The notes under the pieces were generated by a model, which was not told the origin of the DNA, did not search any database, and was given only the letters and a program-made list of their open reading frames with translations. DNA of 64,000 nt from positions 265,001 to 329,000 of the forward strand of contig JASPKZ010007430.1 in assembly GCA_030220185.1 (NCBI GenBank), in the 5' to 3' direction. How positions within the stretch are numbered: the first letter of the stretch is position 1; each line of letters begins with the position of its first letter. This document shows, in pieces, positions 54,662 to 64,000 of the stretch. The translations under genes were made by a program, and so were the position numbers. The stretch comes from Diploptera punctata (lineage: Eukaryota > Arthropoda > Insecta > Blattodea > Blaberidae).

Positions 54662-55810
54662 ATACTAGCTAATTCCCGGCGTGCGCTGCTACGCCTAAAC
54701 AAATTAAAATTAATGTGATTTTATGTTTATTTAAATAAGTGAATGGAAAAATAATTATAAATTTATATTTTTTTATACCCAGTGCTGATTACCCGGCGTT
54801 GCCCGGGAATCTACTTATCCCGATCTTCTTGACACAAATGAGCTGAAATACGAAAATCAATGTGTTTTATGTTTAGTTAAATAAGTGAATGGAAACATGT
54901 ATATCGTAATTTATTCAGGTAGACTTTCACGGCCGGAGTTGCTATGATGATCTTGATGAAGATTTTCGGGCTGTAAGGCCGTGGTCGTGAGGCTTGTAGT
55001 TCCCCGACGTTTACTTGATGGCCACAGAGTACAATACCAGAATACAGACATATTATCTAACTGCACGCACTATTTTACCCGTCTACAACGAAAAGCCATC
55101 GAAATATTCAAACATAAAAACAGTTTCAATAGAAAAGAAGAATCATTAAAAGTCAACAAAGTATGGATGCGTGTTCTGTAAAACGCAAAATGTAAACCTC
55201 TACAAGCACAGTCGACTAGACTATCAAACAGCAATCTCAGTGGAACAATGGAAGTCCCTAATGCTGACCAATCAGAAGGCAGATACAACTTACGAACACA
55301 TCGCGGTGAACGTATAAATAGGACAGACAGCGGACAGAATTACCAGTCTCAAGACAACCCTTGAGGATGCCAGACGAAGTCTCTGGCGAAACGTCGGGGA
55401 ACTACAAGCCTCACGACCATGGCCTACAGCCCGAAAATCTTCATCAAGATCATCATATATCGTAATTATTTTTAGATATCCCGTGCAGTTTACCCGGCGT
55501 TGCTTTGTCCGGGAATCTACTCATCCCGATCTTCTTGGCATAAATGAGCTAAAAGACAAAATTTAATGTACTTCTTATGGTTAGTTGAGTAAGTGAAGTG
55601 AAAAATGAATATACATGTATTTTTCACGTTTTCCACTGCAAAGAGCTATTTTAAGGGTGTAGGAGTTGAGTATCACAATTCTCTTATAGCCTATGTTCAT
55701 CCCGGGAATCTCCTGGACATTTTGCAAAAAGCCCCATCACAATCGGATCAACGGTACGGCCGCGCATAAAGAACGAACAAACAAACAAACATTCATTTTT
55801 ATATATTAGA
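54662..55810 (+). repeat. Dispersed repeat M units, copy 3, split by a 545-bp insertion
   Basis: 54662-54911 and 55468-55810 carry three starts of the type tacccggcgttgcccgggaa-tctac and end with a CAAA run and cattcatttttatatattag. The insertion at 54912-55456 divides the array. Confidence 0.75.
54912..55456. mobile_element. 545-bp insertion with about 70-bp inverted ends, flanked by an 11-bp duplication
   Basis: The left inner end (about 54945-55013: gatgatcttgatgaagattt, cgggctgtaaggccgtggtc, gcttgtagttccccgacgtt) is the reverse complement of the right end at about 55395-55456. The duplication atatcgtaatt is exact (54901-54911 and 55457-55467). The interior has short frames (KYGCVFCKTQNVNLYKHS) without a recognised domain. 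The end phrase gaaacgtcggggaactac is of the type found at the ends of Penelope-like elements, which I offer only as a possibility. Confidence 0.7.
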
Positions 55811-55814
55811 TTTT

Positions 55815-56410
55815 TTACATAAAAATTATAATTCAACTATTGAAATTGAAAGAAGAATAACTGTTGGAAGAAGAATCATTGGTATGTTGCACTTAGTGCT
55901 TTGGAATAGAAATATAATATACAGAACGAAGAAAACCATATTTCAAGTTCTGTTACTAATCATTTTATAATATGGATGCGAAATCTGGACAATAAGTAGA
56001 AAACAAGTCAAGTTAGCAGTAGAAATGGTTTTTTGGAGGCGATCGACAAGAATTTCAAGAAGGGATAAAGCCAGAAACAGCACAATAAGGGAAATTGTAC
56101 AAGTTGAAAAAAAATATTAGAAAAAATATAAGAAAAACGTTTGAAATGGTATGGACACTCATAAGAATGGAAGCAGATAGAATACCAAACATGATCCTTG
56201 ATTGGAAAGCTAATGGAAGAAGTGGAAGAGGAAGCCTAAAGAACGTTGGATAGATGGAGTGAGGTAAGGAAAAGTATGGAAGCTACAGATTTGATAGAAG
56301 AAGATGCTTTAGACAGGAACCTCTGGCGACAAATCGTTTTGGGTTGAAGGAGAAACATTGTATTGTGGAAAATTCCTAATAAATATTATTATTATTATTA
56401 CTATTATTAT
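55815..56410 (+). pseudogene. LINE ORF2 C-terminal fragment with (ATT)n tail
   Basis: Decayed plus-strand frames: RRIIGMLHLVLWNRNI, YGCEIWTISRKQVKLAVEM, FWRRSTRISRRDKARN, and further on RWIDGVR and LWRQIV. It ends aattcctaataaatattatt and an ATT run. Similar ends (cactgtattgtggataaatt) are at 12395-12415. Confidence 0.75.
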
Positions 56411-56423
56411 ATAACATTATTAT

Positions 56424-56768
56424 GTCCACCGCTGTGGTCTCGAGGTAGCGTGCTGCCTTGTCACGCAGCGGGCCCGGGTTCGATTCCCGGTCGTGACAGT
56501 TTTTCTGGGTGAGGTTTTTATCGGGGTTTTTCCTCACCTGTAAGACAAAGTCAGGAAAACTTTAAGGCCCAAACGGTCCCCGAAATCATATGGCCATCAT
56601 CATCATCATCATCCTTATCATTATCACATCATCATCCTTCACCGGTGTGGAAAGCAACGGGAAGCTACCACACCTACAATTCCCTAGTAAAGCTGCAAGC
56701 ATAGCATGGAAATGCTATGATTGCAATGAAGGACCTGCCTTCGGGCAGAATTACTATGGATGGATGGA
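56424..56768 (+). mobile_element. SINE B, B1 tail with beta-type body, plus orientation
   Basis: Head gtccaccgctgtggtctcga, promoter ggttcgattcccgg, beta body (ctttaaggcccaaacggtcc, aaatcatatggcc), B1 tail ending gcagaattactatggatgga. A well-preserved mosaic copy. Confidence 0.92.
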
Positions 56769-57104
56769 TGGATTATTATTATTTCTCTTTCCATGGTTTA
56801 GGCCGAATGACCTGTTCCGACATCATTCAATCTCTGCCTTGGTCGTCCAGGATCTCGTCGATTATTATTATTGGTATAACAATGAAGAAAGACGGTCAAT
56901 GGGCCATTATATGTTAAATTACATTTTTAAATTTTTCATATATTACTTTTAATAGTAATAATAATACTTTAAATAGTAATAATAATACTTTATTAATAAT
57001 TTCAAATACGAGTAGTGAATAGTGACCCACGTTTAGGGAACCGATGCTCTACAGTTTAATATTTAAACTTTACCATAAAAATATGCAGACTTACCTATTT
57101 TAAC
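56769..57104. other. Interval without recognised gene
   Basis: Short ATT and AAT pieces; an ORF that begins inside the SINE runs through here and is not a gene. Confidence 0.35.
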
Positions 57105-57425
57105 TTTATTGTAATTTAAGATACTTTCTTCATTTAAACACTTTACTGTATAACACGAATATACCTAACACAATAACATGTCTTCATTAGAAAATACATT
57201 TGTAATATCTCAGAAACTGTGTATTACTTAAGAGTATGGTACTTTCAGAGTTATGGAGGTAAAAATTAGTTTTTTTTCTCTCTCTCTCTAGATATAACAA
57301 ATCCCCGATAAGCAATATTACACAAGCTTTCCGAACACACAGAAAAAATGTGAGTGGTATGTTACGAGATGTCAGCTAGAAACGCTGCAGGCGGAGAAGC
57401 CAGGTTGTTGGTAAATATCTTTCCA
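57105..57425 (+). repeat. Dispersed repeat K, copy 2
   Basis: Same orientation as 37600-37910: tttcttcatttaaacacttt-actgta, actttcagagttatggaggt-aaaaatta, and gtggtatgttacgagatgtc. A CT run lies at 57279-57290. Confidence 0.6.
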
Positions 57426-57718
57426 ACAGACCCACCTCATCTGACGTGAAATAAACCAATGACTTTAGCGAAATGTGAAGAGGCGCGGATGGGAATGAGG
57501 AAGAGATTATTAATGTATGCTAGCCACGAAAAGAATAGAAAGAGAAAGTGCGGTGTTGGAATCCATGTTCTTATCTCTTGCCTTAACCCCAATAAGTTGT
57601 ACTGTCCTTGGCTACACATCCTTATGAAACTCGATAATCTTTTTAATTATTATTTATGCTAAGAAATCGTTTGTAAATATTAATTGTCCTAGACTTAAAC
57701 ATGACCACATTAACAATT
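57426..57718. other. Interval without recognised gene
   Basis: A plus-strand ORF of 67 codons at 57459-57662 shows no motif. Confidence 0.3.
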
Positions 57719-58110
57719 AAACTGCTCAAAAAATTAAGGGATCATTGAACATACCCTGTGAATCACGTTATGAACAACTGTACTTGCTTCGAGAAGGTGA
57801 AAACAAACCTTTGACGTAACTTTGCACTGGTGACGGCATAAGGTAGGTATCGGTACTGGAAGAGTCATCCCGATATAGTGATGTTGACACGAGTCAGATG
57901 GATATATAGACCTCGAAATAATCAGATAATATAATTAAACATCAGTAAGGTATAGAGACAAGATTTCCCGACCTGTTGTAGTGCTTTAATCTGGTGATTT
58001 GTTATTTTTAAAGGACTATAATGCTCGTCCACGCGGAACTAATTAGGTTGTTGGATGGCATGCTGGTATCAATGCACTCTAGTTTTTGTGCCATTTAGAC
58101 TCATTAGAAT
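57719..58110 (+). pseudogene. Tc1-type transposon relic
   Basis: It starts aactgctcaaaaaattaagg like the 40081 element and then jumps to a decayed transposase region: gtatagagacaagatttccc-gacc matches 40996-41022, and aaggactataatgctcgtcc-acgcgg matches the DNA of the second-Asp block near 41065-41090. The rest is lost, and there is no right TIR. Confidence 0.65.
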
Positions 58111-58489
58111 TAAGTCCAACTTTTTGGAAATTCCGAATTCCAGCAGATTACTATACTAATTTTGAAATAAAAATATAGTTGAGGTACAGTAAGCTACCAT
58201 CATATTCTCATTTATTTTCTAGAATTAGTCTCATAATAAAAATTTGATCTATTGTAGACCTATTTCATCTAAATCCATATTGATAATCACCTATTATGTT
58301 GTCAATATATGTACGAAGTGAATCTGGATGTTAATGTATGTTAGAATTGTCTACGGAGTTAAAGGGAATAAAACGGCCCTATATTTGTTACAGTTTTATC
58401 TCCTTTCTTATATATCGAAGCTTTTCTCTCATTTGGAAGTTTTTTTATAATCACTTGATTTGGCGTTTACTTGATGAAAATCCACATTT
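58111..58489. other. Interval without recognised gene
   Basis: Traces of RT-like sequence on the minus strand near 58250-58330 (tgtcaatatatgtacgaagt) are too weak to call. Confidence 0.3.
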
Positions 58490-59480
58490 AGATTAGATTA
58501 GATTTATTTAGCCTGGTGGAGTTAAGGCCATGTGGCCTTCTCTTCCACTCACCAGGACAAACATACATTACATCAGAATATAACAATCTCAATGAACTCT
58601 AAGATTAAATACTAAATAAAAATTTTATCAAAAAGATAATATCTATTACCGCTGTGGTCTCGGGGTAGCGTGCTGTCTTGTCAAGCAGCGGGCCCGGGTT
58701 CGATCCCCGGTCGGGACAGGTTTTCTGGGTGAGGTTTTTATCGGGGTTTTTCCTCATCTGTAAGACAAATGTCAGGAAAACTTTAAGGCCCAAACGGTCC
58801 CCGAAATCATATGGCAATCGCAATCATCATCATTCATATTCATCTTAGGTTAAGCTTAGGATTAGGGACTCTCCTGGCGCACCATTATCATCATCATCAC
58901 CCATCATATCATCGGGGCAACGTAACCCCGCCTTCCAGGCGCCCCAACCACAGAAGTGGGTTACAATTACGCCATGCCAGGAGAGAAACCAGGAATGTCG
59001 AATGACAAACCTGGGGCATTTGAAAAAAAAAAAACAATTTATAATGCAACCAGTTAATGTTAGTTAAAATTAAGACTAAAACTAATAATAAAATGTATAC
59101 AAGCAAGACATATTAAATTGTCCCTGTCTAATGTATATAAAAACAAAGAAAAATAATGAGATATAGAAAACTAATTTTACGATTAAACAATATTTAAAAC
59201 AAAGCAAAAGAAAATATTTGTTATTCTTAATATTATTTTCATAAATAATTGAATTTATTAATGGTTAAAAGAATACTATCAGTGAGGTGTATAAGTTAGT
59301 TTGTTATTAAATGATTCTTTAGTTTGTTTTAGAAGGATGTTATAGTTTGACAGTCTCTGACATAGGGCGGAAGGGAATTCCATGTTTTGGTAAGCGAGAC
59401 CGTAAAAGATAATGAATAATATACAGTGTGATGAGGAGAGATATAAAGGACAATGTGCCGATGAGATCCAGTGTCAAGAT
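58490..59480 (-). pseudogene. LINE-A 3' fragment, minus orientation, split by SINE B2
   Basis: The 3' end lies at 58490-58565 (minus-read: tgtcctggtgagtggaagag, aaggccacatggccttaact), with the same hairpin as other LINE-A ends. The C-terminal block lies at about 59345-59400 (minus-read TKTWNSLPPYVRDCQT). The SINE B2 at 58648-59034 interrupts the 3' UTR. Confidence 0.75.
58648..59034 (+). mobile_element. SINE B, subfamily B2, plus orientation, full length
   Basis: Head accgctgtggtctcggggta, promoter ggttcgatccccgg, beta body, B2 tail ending ctggggcatttgaaaaaaaa. Nearly the same as the 8347-8739 copy, so B2 was probably active recently. Confidence 0.92.
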
Positions 59481-59489
59481 TATTCATTT

Positions 59490-59602
59490 AATTAAATAAA
59501 AATAAAACTTAAAATTTTATATGACTTTCATATTTATTACAAAATAAATTTTTAACAGCTGTTTCGGTACTTTATACCTTCTTCAGACATGATTTCAAAT
59601 TA
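59490..59602 (-). repeat. Repeat G end, copy 2
   Basis: Reverse complement of 47264-47375, including aataaaaataaaactt next to tttaacagctgtttcggtac. Confidence 0.55.
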
Positions 59603-60174
59603 ATGAATTTTGTTTTTTATCTTTACCTTACTAACCAACCGGTTAATCTTTTCGATCAACTTTTCCCTTTTATTATTGTTACTGTTGTTGTTATAATCGT
59701 AAATCAGCTAAAGTAACTACTAAGCCCTTCAGTTTGCATTGCAATCGCGTGAAACTTGGTAATCAGGAAATTTATATGTTTGGAACGTGAATAGTATGCG
59801 TGTTTGTGATGTAGGAGTTGGCACAACTGATGAAAATTGCCTGAAACAACTGAGCAATCACCCTGTGGAGGAGGCTTACTTTACTGTATGCATACATGCC
59901 AACTAGTGAGCTGCAAGAAAGGCCAAGGTCTTTTTCATACAAGACCTGATTGTGTTGCATTCACTCCATGAAGAAAGTGCAACACGTCACATCTTAGCCA
60001 GAGAACTTTTCACGTCGAAATTCGGCAATTTTGCTTTAAAAAATTCATTATTAGTAAGACTCCATTTCTTAATATCCAATAGGTAGAAGAATTTTCTTCC
60101 CCACAGAGTAAAGTTTGCATGTGTTTTTGTAAAACTAGTTGTAATTTACTATACTATACTTACTTACTCACTGA
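59603..60174. other. Interval without recognised gene
   Basis: No motif; a 62-codon minus-strand ORF lacks support. Confidence 0.35.
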
Positions 60175-60570
60175 CACTATCGAACCCATAGGTTCATGGC
60201 CGCGCGGACATAAGCTCTCCATACATCCATATCCTGAGCTAATGCTTTCCAATCATTCCCTGTATAATCTACTTCCCTCAAATCATAGTTAATGTTATTC
60301 TCCCACCTCATTCTTGGTCTACCAACTGGGCGTTTTCCCTCTGGCTTTCCTACAAGAAGCTTCCATGCAAGTCTTTCATTCCCCATACGTGCAACATGTC
60401 CTGCCCATCGCAGTCTACGAGACATAACTGTTCTTATTATATTATATTTGGTTCATTGTTATGTAGTCTTCTCCATTCACCTGTCTCTTCATCTCTCTTT
60501 GGTCCAAAAATTTTCCTAAGTACTTTATTCTCAAATACTTGTAATCTCCTTTCCTCCCTTAAAGTAAGAG
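60175..60570 (-). pseudogene. LINE ORF2 C-terminus, minus orientation
   Basis: The minus-strand frame 60425-60177 reads RRLRWAGHVARMGNERLAWK, then GKPEGKRPVGRPRMRWENN and DWKALAQDMDVWRAYVRAAM. This is a textbook arthropod LINE ORF2 end (WAGHVARM...GRPRxRW...YVRAAMN). The upstream part (60570-60426) is frameshifted. Well preserved over 80 codons, so this lineage is likely one of the younger ones. A decayed relative lies at 51488-51800. Confidence 0.85.
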
Positions 60571-60616
60571 TTTGTAATTTACTATAGGTGTCCGAATTTG
60601 GTTACGTTGAAACATA

Positions 60617-60945
60617 CAGTAAAGCTTGTTTAATGCGGAACGTGAATAATGCGGAAATCTGTCCAATGTGAACAAATTTATTGGTCCCGACGAAATAATA
60701 GTAATTTTATGTGTATTTATTTTGCATAAAGCGGAATCTGTCCAACGCGGAAATGGAAGAATATTTCTACACATTTCATAAAAAAACGTTTTATATAGCG
60801 AAAAAAAATTAAAAAAATTAATTAGTTTCCACTTCAATGAATTCACGTTACGCAAAAAAAAAAAACAAAAAAAAGAGGAATGATTCCTGCCGCCGGGTGA
60901 ATTAGAGATTCTATCTGTACCTGAAATTTTCTTTCGGTTTAACTG
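60617..60945. mobile_element. Candidate pogo/Tigger-like MITE, 329 bp
   Basis: The left end cagtaaagcttgtttaatgc and the complement of the right end (cagttaaaccgaaagaaaat) match at about 9 of the first 11 bases, and TA is present on both sides (60615-60616, 60946-60947). The interior repeats ataatgcggaa and ataaagcggaat. Short, imperfect ends make this tentative. Confidence 0.4.
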
Positions 60946-61134
60946 TACACCCGTTATGCGAAATACAGATACCTGTCTTACAAATTACCATTGCATTGTA
61001 AAATCTTAAATTTTAGATTAAGTTCTGAGACCAATCTTTCACAGATAACGTTCTGAATTTACGGAATAAAAAGGGCTAAAAAATATGTATCATTCTCATT
61101 AAACGAAAAAGTGCAAGTGATTGAAGATAAATCA

Positions 61135-61791
61135 TATAGCAGGATTTTAATATCATAATAAATATGAAAGTTTAAGTTAATAATTTTGCACTTTAAAATT
61201 CTTTTAATATTTAAATATAACTTAAATAAAGAAAAACATCTAAATAATTAATTGTTGTTCATTGTTGAATAAAAATGTCTCAGTAATAATTAAAGAAATT
61301 GTATTATATGTCTTTTTAAATAATGCTTTTAAAATTGTGTTTGAAATCATTGTTGTCTGAAATATAAAGCTTTCTGTTATAACTGTAATAGGAACACCTG
61401 CTTAACTTAATATTTTTAAATAAAAGCATACCAAATTCTGATTGGGTGTTAAAACAATTAACTTTTTGATTTAACAAATCAAATTTAAACCTGGTATTTA
61501 ATGGACCATTAACCAATAGAATTTAAATATAAAATCATGTGATGTAATAATGCTTTATATTTCAGACAACAATGACATAAAACACAATTTTAAAAGCATT
61601 ATTTAAAAAGTATGTTATATAATACAATTTCTTTAATTGTTACTGAGACATTTTTATTCAACAATGAACAACAATTAATTATTTAGACGTTTTTCTTTAT
61701 TTAAGTTATATTTAAATATTAAAAGAATTTTAAAGTGCAAAATTATTAACTTAAACTTTCATATTTATTATGATATTAAAATCCTGCTATA
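61135..61791. mobile_element. Foldback element of about 657 bp with about 240-bp inverted arms
   Basis: The left arm about 61135-61372 (tatagcaggattttaatatc to gttgtctgaaatataaagc) and the right arm about 61550-61791 are reverse complements with a few differences. The loop is about 180 bp and itself has weak inverted pieces (aaatttaaacctggtattta). Very AT-rich; no ORF. Confidence 0.8.
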
Positions 61792-62221
61792 AAATGCCCC
61801 TGATAATTTTTGTTTTGTTCCGACTAGGAAGAACAAAAGAATAATGATCATTCCCCAAGAAATATTAATTTAATCAATCAATTTTTTTAAGGTAACTTAT
61901 CTGCTTGGAATAGATATACTATTACATATACATACAATGAAATTGACACTTTAAATATTTTCATTTCTCCTAAAAAAAGAAATACATTACATTGATAACA
62001 ATGTTATACATTTTTCATTATAGAACACTAACTTTTTTTTTTTCGTACAATATTCTGCTTCAACATATCTTTGTTACATTCATTTCACATCTTCTATTTT
62101 ACACAATATAACATTCTCTTTTCCAGCACATATTTAATTTATTTTTTTTAATAGTAAATATCAACTTGTCTTTTTAAATTACACATTTCAACTTTTTCTT
62201 CATTGGATCTCACGCTACATG
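61792..62221. other. Interval without recognised gene
   Basis: AT-rich; a T run of about 23 bp at 62228-62250 follows. Confidence 0.35.
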
Positions 62222-62786
62222 TCAACCTTTTTTTTTTTTTTTTTTTTTTAGATCTCTCGCTACATATCTCAGCTTCTTAATTAGGGGTACAAATTTTAGA
62301 ATCAAGCTGTCTATTTGTTTTCTAATGCTAAGCGGAATCGGTCTGCTTTTGATCTTAATCGGTTCATGTTCTATGACCTTGAACGAGTATTCAAAACAAT
62401 TGCACAATCCAGGCTTCTTTCAGAATGAATTTTTATTTTTCATCAAAACATCATATAGTCCATATTTCCTGTTGTTCAGACATTCCATGTGTATTGGCTA
62501 CCTTATCTCTTATCTGTTGGCAAAAATCGTCTTCCTCGTCATCTACCATGGACATGAGAATAGGAATTTCTTTGTTTTCTATACAGTCAGCACATTCAAC
62601 ATCTACACACTTATAATCATCAATATTTAATAAATATTCAGCTGTGGAATTATCACACAGGAATTCATTATTATACACATGAATGTCTTCACTCATGGTT
62701 TCTTGGGTCATATCCCCGTCTTCATTATTTCTATCACATTCTTCTACATTTATGTTTTCAATGAAAATGTGCTCCTCTTTTATCAA
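62222..62786 (-). pseudogene. Ty3/gypsy-type LTR retrotransposon pol fragment, broken
   Basis: Two minus-strand frames: 62786-62451 is acidic, ends near DDEEDDFCQQIRDKV and resembles the linker before the reverse transcriptase in gypsy-type pol; 62407-62222 contains IKIKSRPIPLSIRKQIDSLI, which matches the start of the RT domain (a Pro-Ile-Pro, Arg, then Val/Ile-Asp block). A frameshift and stop lie between them, near 62440, and the RT ends in a T run. No protease, catalytic RT motif, integrase, envelope or LTR is visible. Confidence in the family rests on the short PIP block and its context. Confidence 0.55.
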
Positions 62787-62837
62787 ATTTTCTTGTCTAC
62801 TAATATTCTGAATCTCCTCAAATTCTCTGGCAAATGC

Positions 62838-62883
62838 ATGTTATTTAACATTTTACAATACTGTTTTAAATGTTAAATAACAT
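62838..62883. repeat. Perfect 16-bp hairpin
   Basis: atgttatttaacattt (62838-62853) pairs fully with 62868-62883 across a 14-base loop. Possibly the end of a decayed element. Confidence 0.7.
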
Positions 62884-63040
62884 CTTTACTGCTTATACAA
62901 GTGGTGGTGTAAAATTCTCAAATATAGATACTTCTAAACGAAGCCGGCCGTTGGCGATGGTAGTGACACCTACCTGACAGCGGACGAAACGAGAATTCTA
63001 GATTTGTATATGTGGAAAGAATTGTTAATGTTTGTGCCAA

Positions 63041-63113
63041 GTCTGGAATGGTGTAGTGGGCTGCACACTAGTCTGGAGAACTAGAGGTCCACGGTTCGAT
63101 TCCAGGTTCAGAT
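63041..63113 (+). tRNA. tRNA-like locus, probably a pseudogene or SINE head
   Basis: A 73-base block folds partly as a tRNA. The acceptor strands gtctgga and ttcagat pair over seven positions with two G-T pairs. The anticodon arm ctagt/actag is perfect, with the seven-base loop ctggaga, giving GGA (Ser) as anticodon by position. The B-box ggttcgattcc is intact, and a T run follows (63116-63120). Against a working tRNA: the T-arm (cacgg against ccagg) pairs at three of five positions, and a tRNA-Ser would need a long variable arm, which is absent. Only one copy is seen here. Confidence 0.35.
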
Positions 63114-63120
63114 AATTTTT

Positions 63121-63790
63121 CTTTCACAATATCATTACAATATTATAATATGATCAATTATTGGAACTGTGTTAAAATAACAGTATTGTAAAATGTTAAG
63201 TTTGAAATCGGCGTTCTTCCCGGGATTATTTTTTTATTCTCCCAAGAATACGCGGATCACAGGTTATAAACACGGCTTTATACGATTAATTAAAAACAAT
63301 ATTGCAGGAAACGCACACATTGTAGAACTGAACTAAAAACTACACGAGCATGCAAACATAAGACACTACTGCTTACATTTTTATTTAACCTATTCATGTG
63401 AAAATGTTAAAAAGAATACAATTAGACCTAACTATATAACTTCCCGGGGAACTGAATTACGAGGTTTTATAGAAATTTAAGTGTGTCTTGAGTAAAAAGG
63501 CGTGTATTTATATGTATAATGGTAACAGTGCTTTATGTCAATCTTCCCACAGAGCGCTTCCTGGTGCATGACAAGTTTATCACGCAACTTGCCGTGCAAA
63601 CAAATACCATTAACACTGGTTAAATTGCAATATAGTTATTTACAATACAAGGATTGGAAATTAGGTTTTACGGATGAGTTAAATGCCAGAACGGATTCGT
63701 TAAACATTTCTGATCCTTGTAACGTAGGCCTGTATAATTTCATTTCATTATGTCGAATTTAATTATTTTTAATAAATATTAACATGTATC
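63121..63790. other. Interval without recognised gene
   Basis: No motif or repeat match; a 75-codon ORF at 63535-63762 shows no family pattern. Confidence 0.35.
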
Positions 63791-64000
63791 GATAGCGGCG
63801 GACTAGTGGTTATGCTCCTTGCCTCTGATCCCGAGGGTCGCGGGTTCAAACCCGGCCGGGGACTTTAAGCCGTGGGTCCCGAGTCTGAAGATTTTCAGGC
63901 TCGTAAAAGATCCTTAAGCCTGAATGAAAGGACCTCTAAGCAAAATTTACCGAATTTTCCCGTCCTAGTACTACCTTGGTTTCCTAGATGTCAGTATGAG
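63791..64000 (+). mobile_element. SINE A, subfamily A1 by body, plus orientation, cut by the window end
   Basis: Head tagcggcggactagtggtta, B-box-like gcgggttcaaacccgg, then a deletion of about 65 bp (from after cggccgggg to before actttaagccgtgggt), the rest of the body, and the start of the A1 tail (tagtactaccttggtttcct). Confidence 0.9.

Noticed and set aside
62325..62630. Plus-strand hydrophobic ORF
   Set aside because: Antisense to the gypsy-type pol fragment; the hydrophobicity comes from the acidic-rich codons on the other strand.

Overview
The window reads as repeat-dense, AT-rich nuclear DNA of an insect, most likely a cockroach (Blattodea, possibly Periplaneta). This placement is inference from the many tRNA-derived SINEs, the LINE 3' ends with ATT tails and the Tc1/mariner relics, whose style I associate with blattodean genomes; no single-copy marker proves it. 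Nothing looks bacterial: there are no operons, no long intact ORFs other than transposase, and one spliced-type coding exon.

Host coding content is very small. The only convincing host exon is on the minus strand at 37998-38740. It has an ATG in good context, about 248 codons, a Ser/Asn/Gly-rich N-terminal region, two hydrophobic segments and a consensus splice donor at its 3' end. Downstream exons would lie at lower coordinates or outside the window, so much of 1-37990 may be intron or intergenic space.

The rest is a layered transposon record. DNA transposons: a mariner-type relic (1-910), a pogo-like element with clear TIRs and TA duplications (26635-28019), a Tc1 element with a nearly complete transposase (34640-36136), a second Tc1-type element with 147-bp TIRs (40081-41589), a Tc1 relic (57719-58110), hAT-like ends (20985-21091, 24869-25790), a two-copy TIR element of about 1.1 kb carrying a tRNA-like module (21108-22177, 29693-30845), and several MITEs or foldbacks. 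Retroelements: many 3'-truncated LINE fragments of at least two lineages, one Ty3/gypsy fragment (62222-62786), and at least eight kinds of tRNA-headed SINE. Two abundant SINEs (called A and B here) occur as subfamilies that share a head but have different 3' tails. Several target-site duplications can be read exactly and give relative ages, for example SINE A inside SINE B at 2885-3294.

Region by region: 1-11.5 kb is mariner, LINE and nested SINEs; 12.7-16.4 kb is a 3-kb inverted duplication of an invertebrate Cys-rich gene fragment plus a BED-finger relic; 17-26 kb is SINEs and non-autonomous DNA elements; 26.6-28.7 kb is the pogo-like element and a foldback; 29-36 kb is repeats and the best-preserved Tc1; 36.5-39.8 kb is the host exon between LINE fragments; 40-43.2 kb is the long-TIR Tc1 and a 1-kb CA/poly-C tract; 43-60 kb is SINE/LINE mosaic; 60-64 kb is foldback, gypsy fragment, a tRNA-like locus and a SINE cut by the window edge. 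No new cellular system was found. The most interesting items are the SINE tail mosaicism, the subterminal repeats of the pogo-like element, the inverted gene duplication and the hybrid TIR/tRNA-like element.
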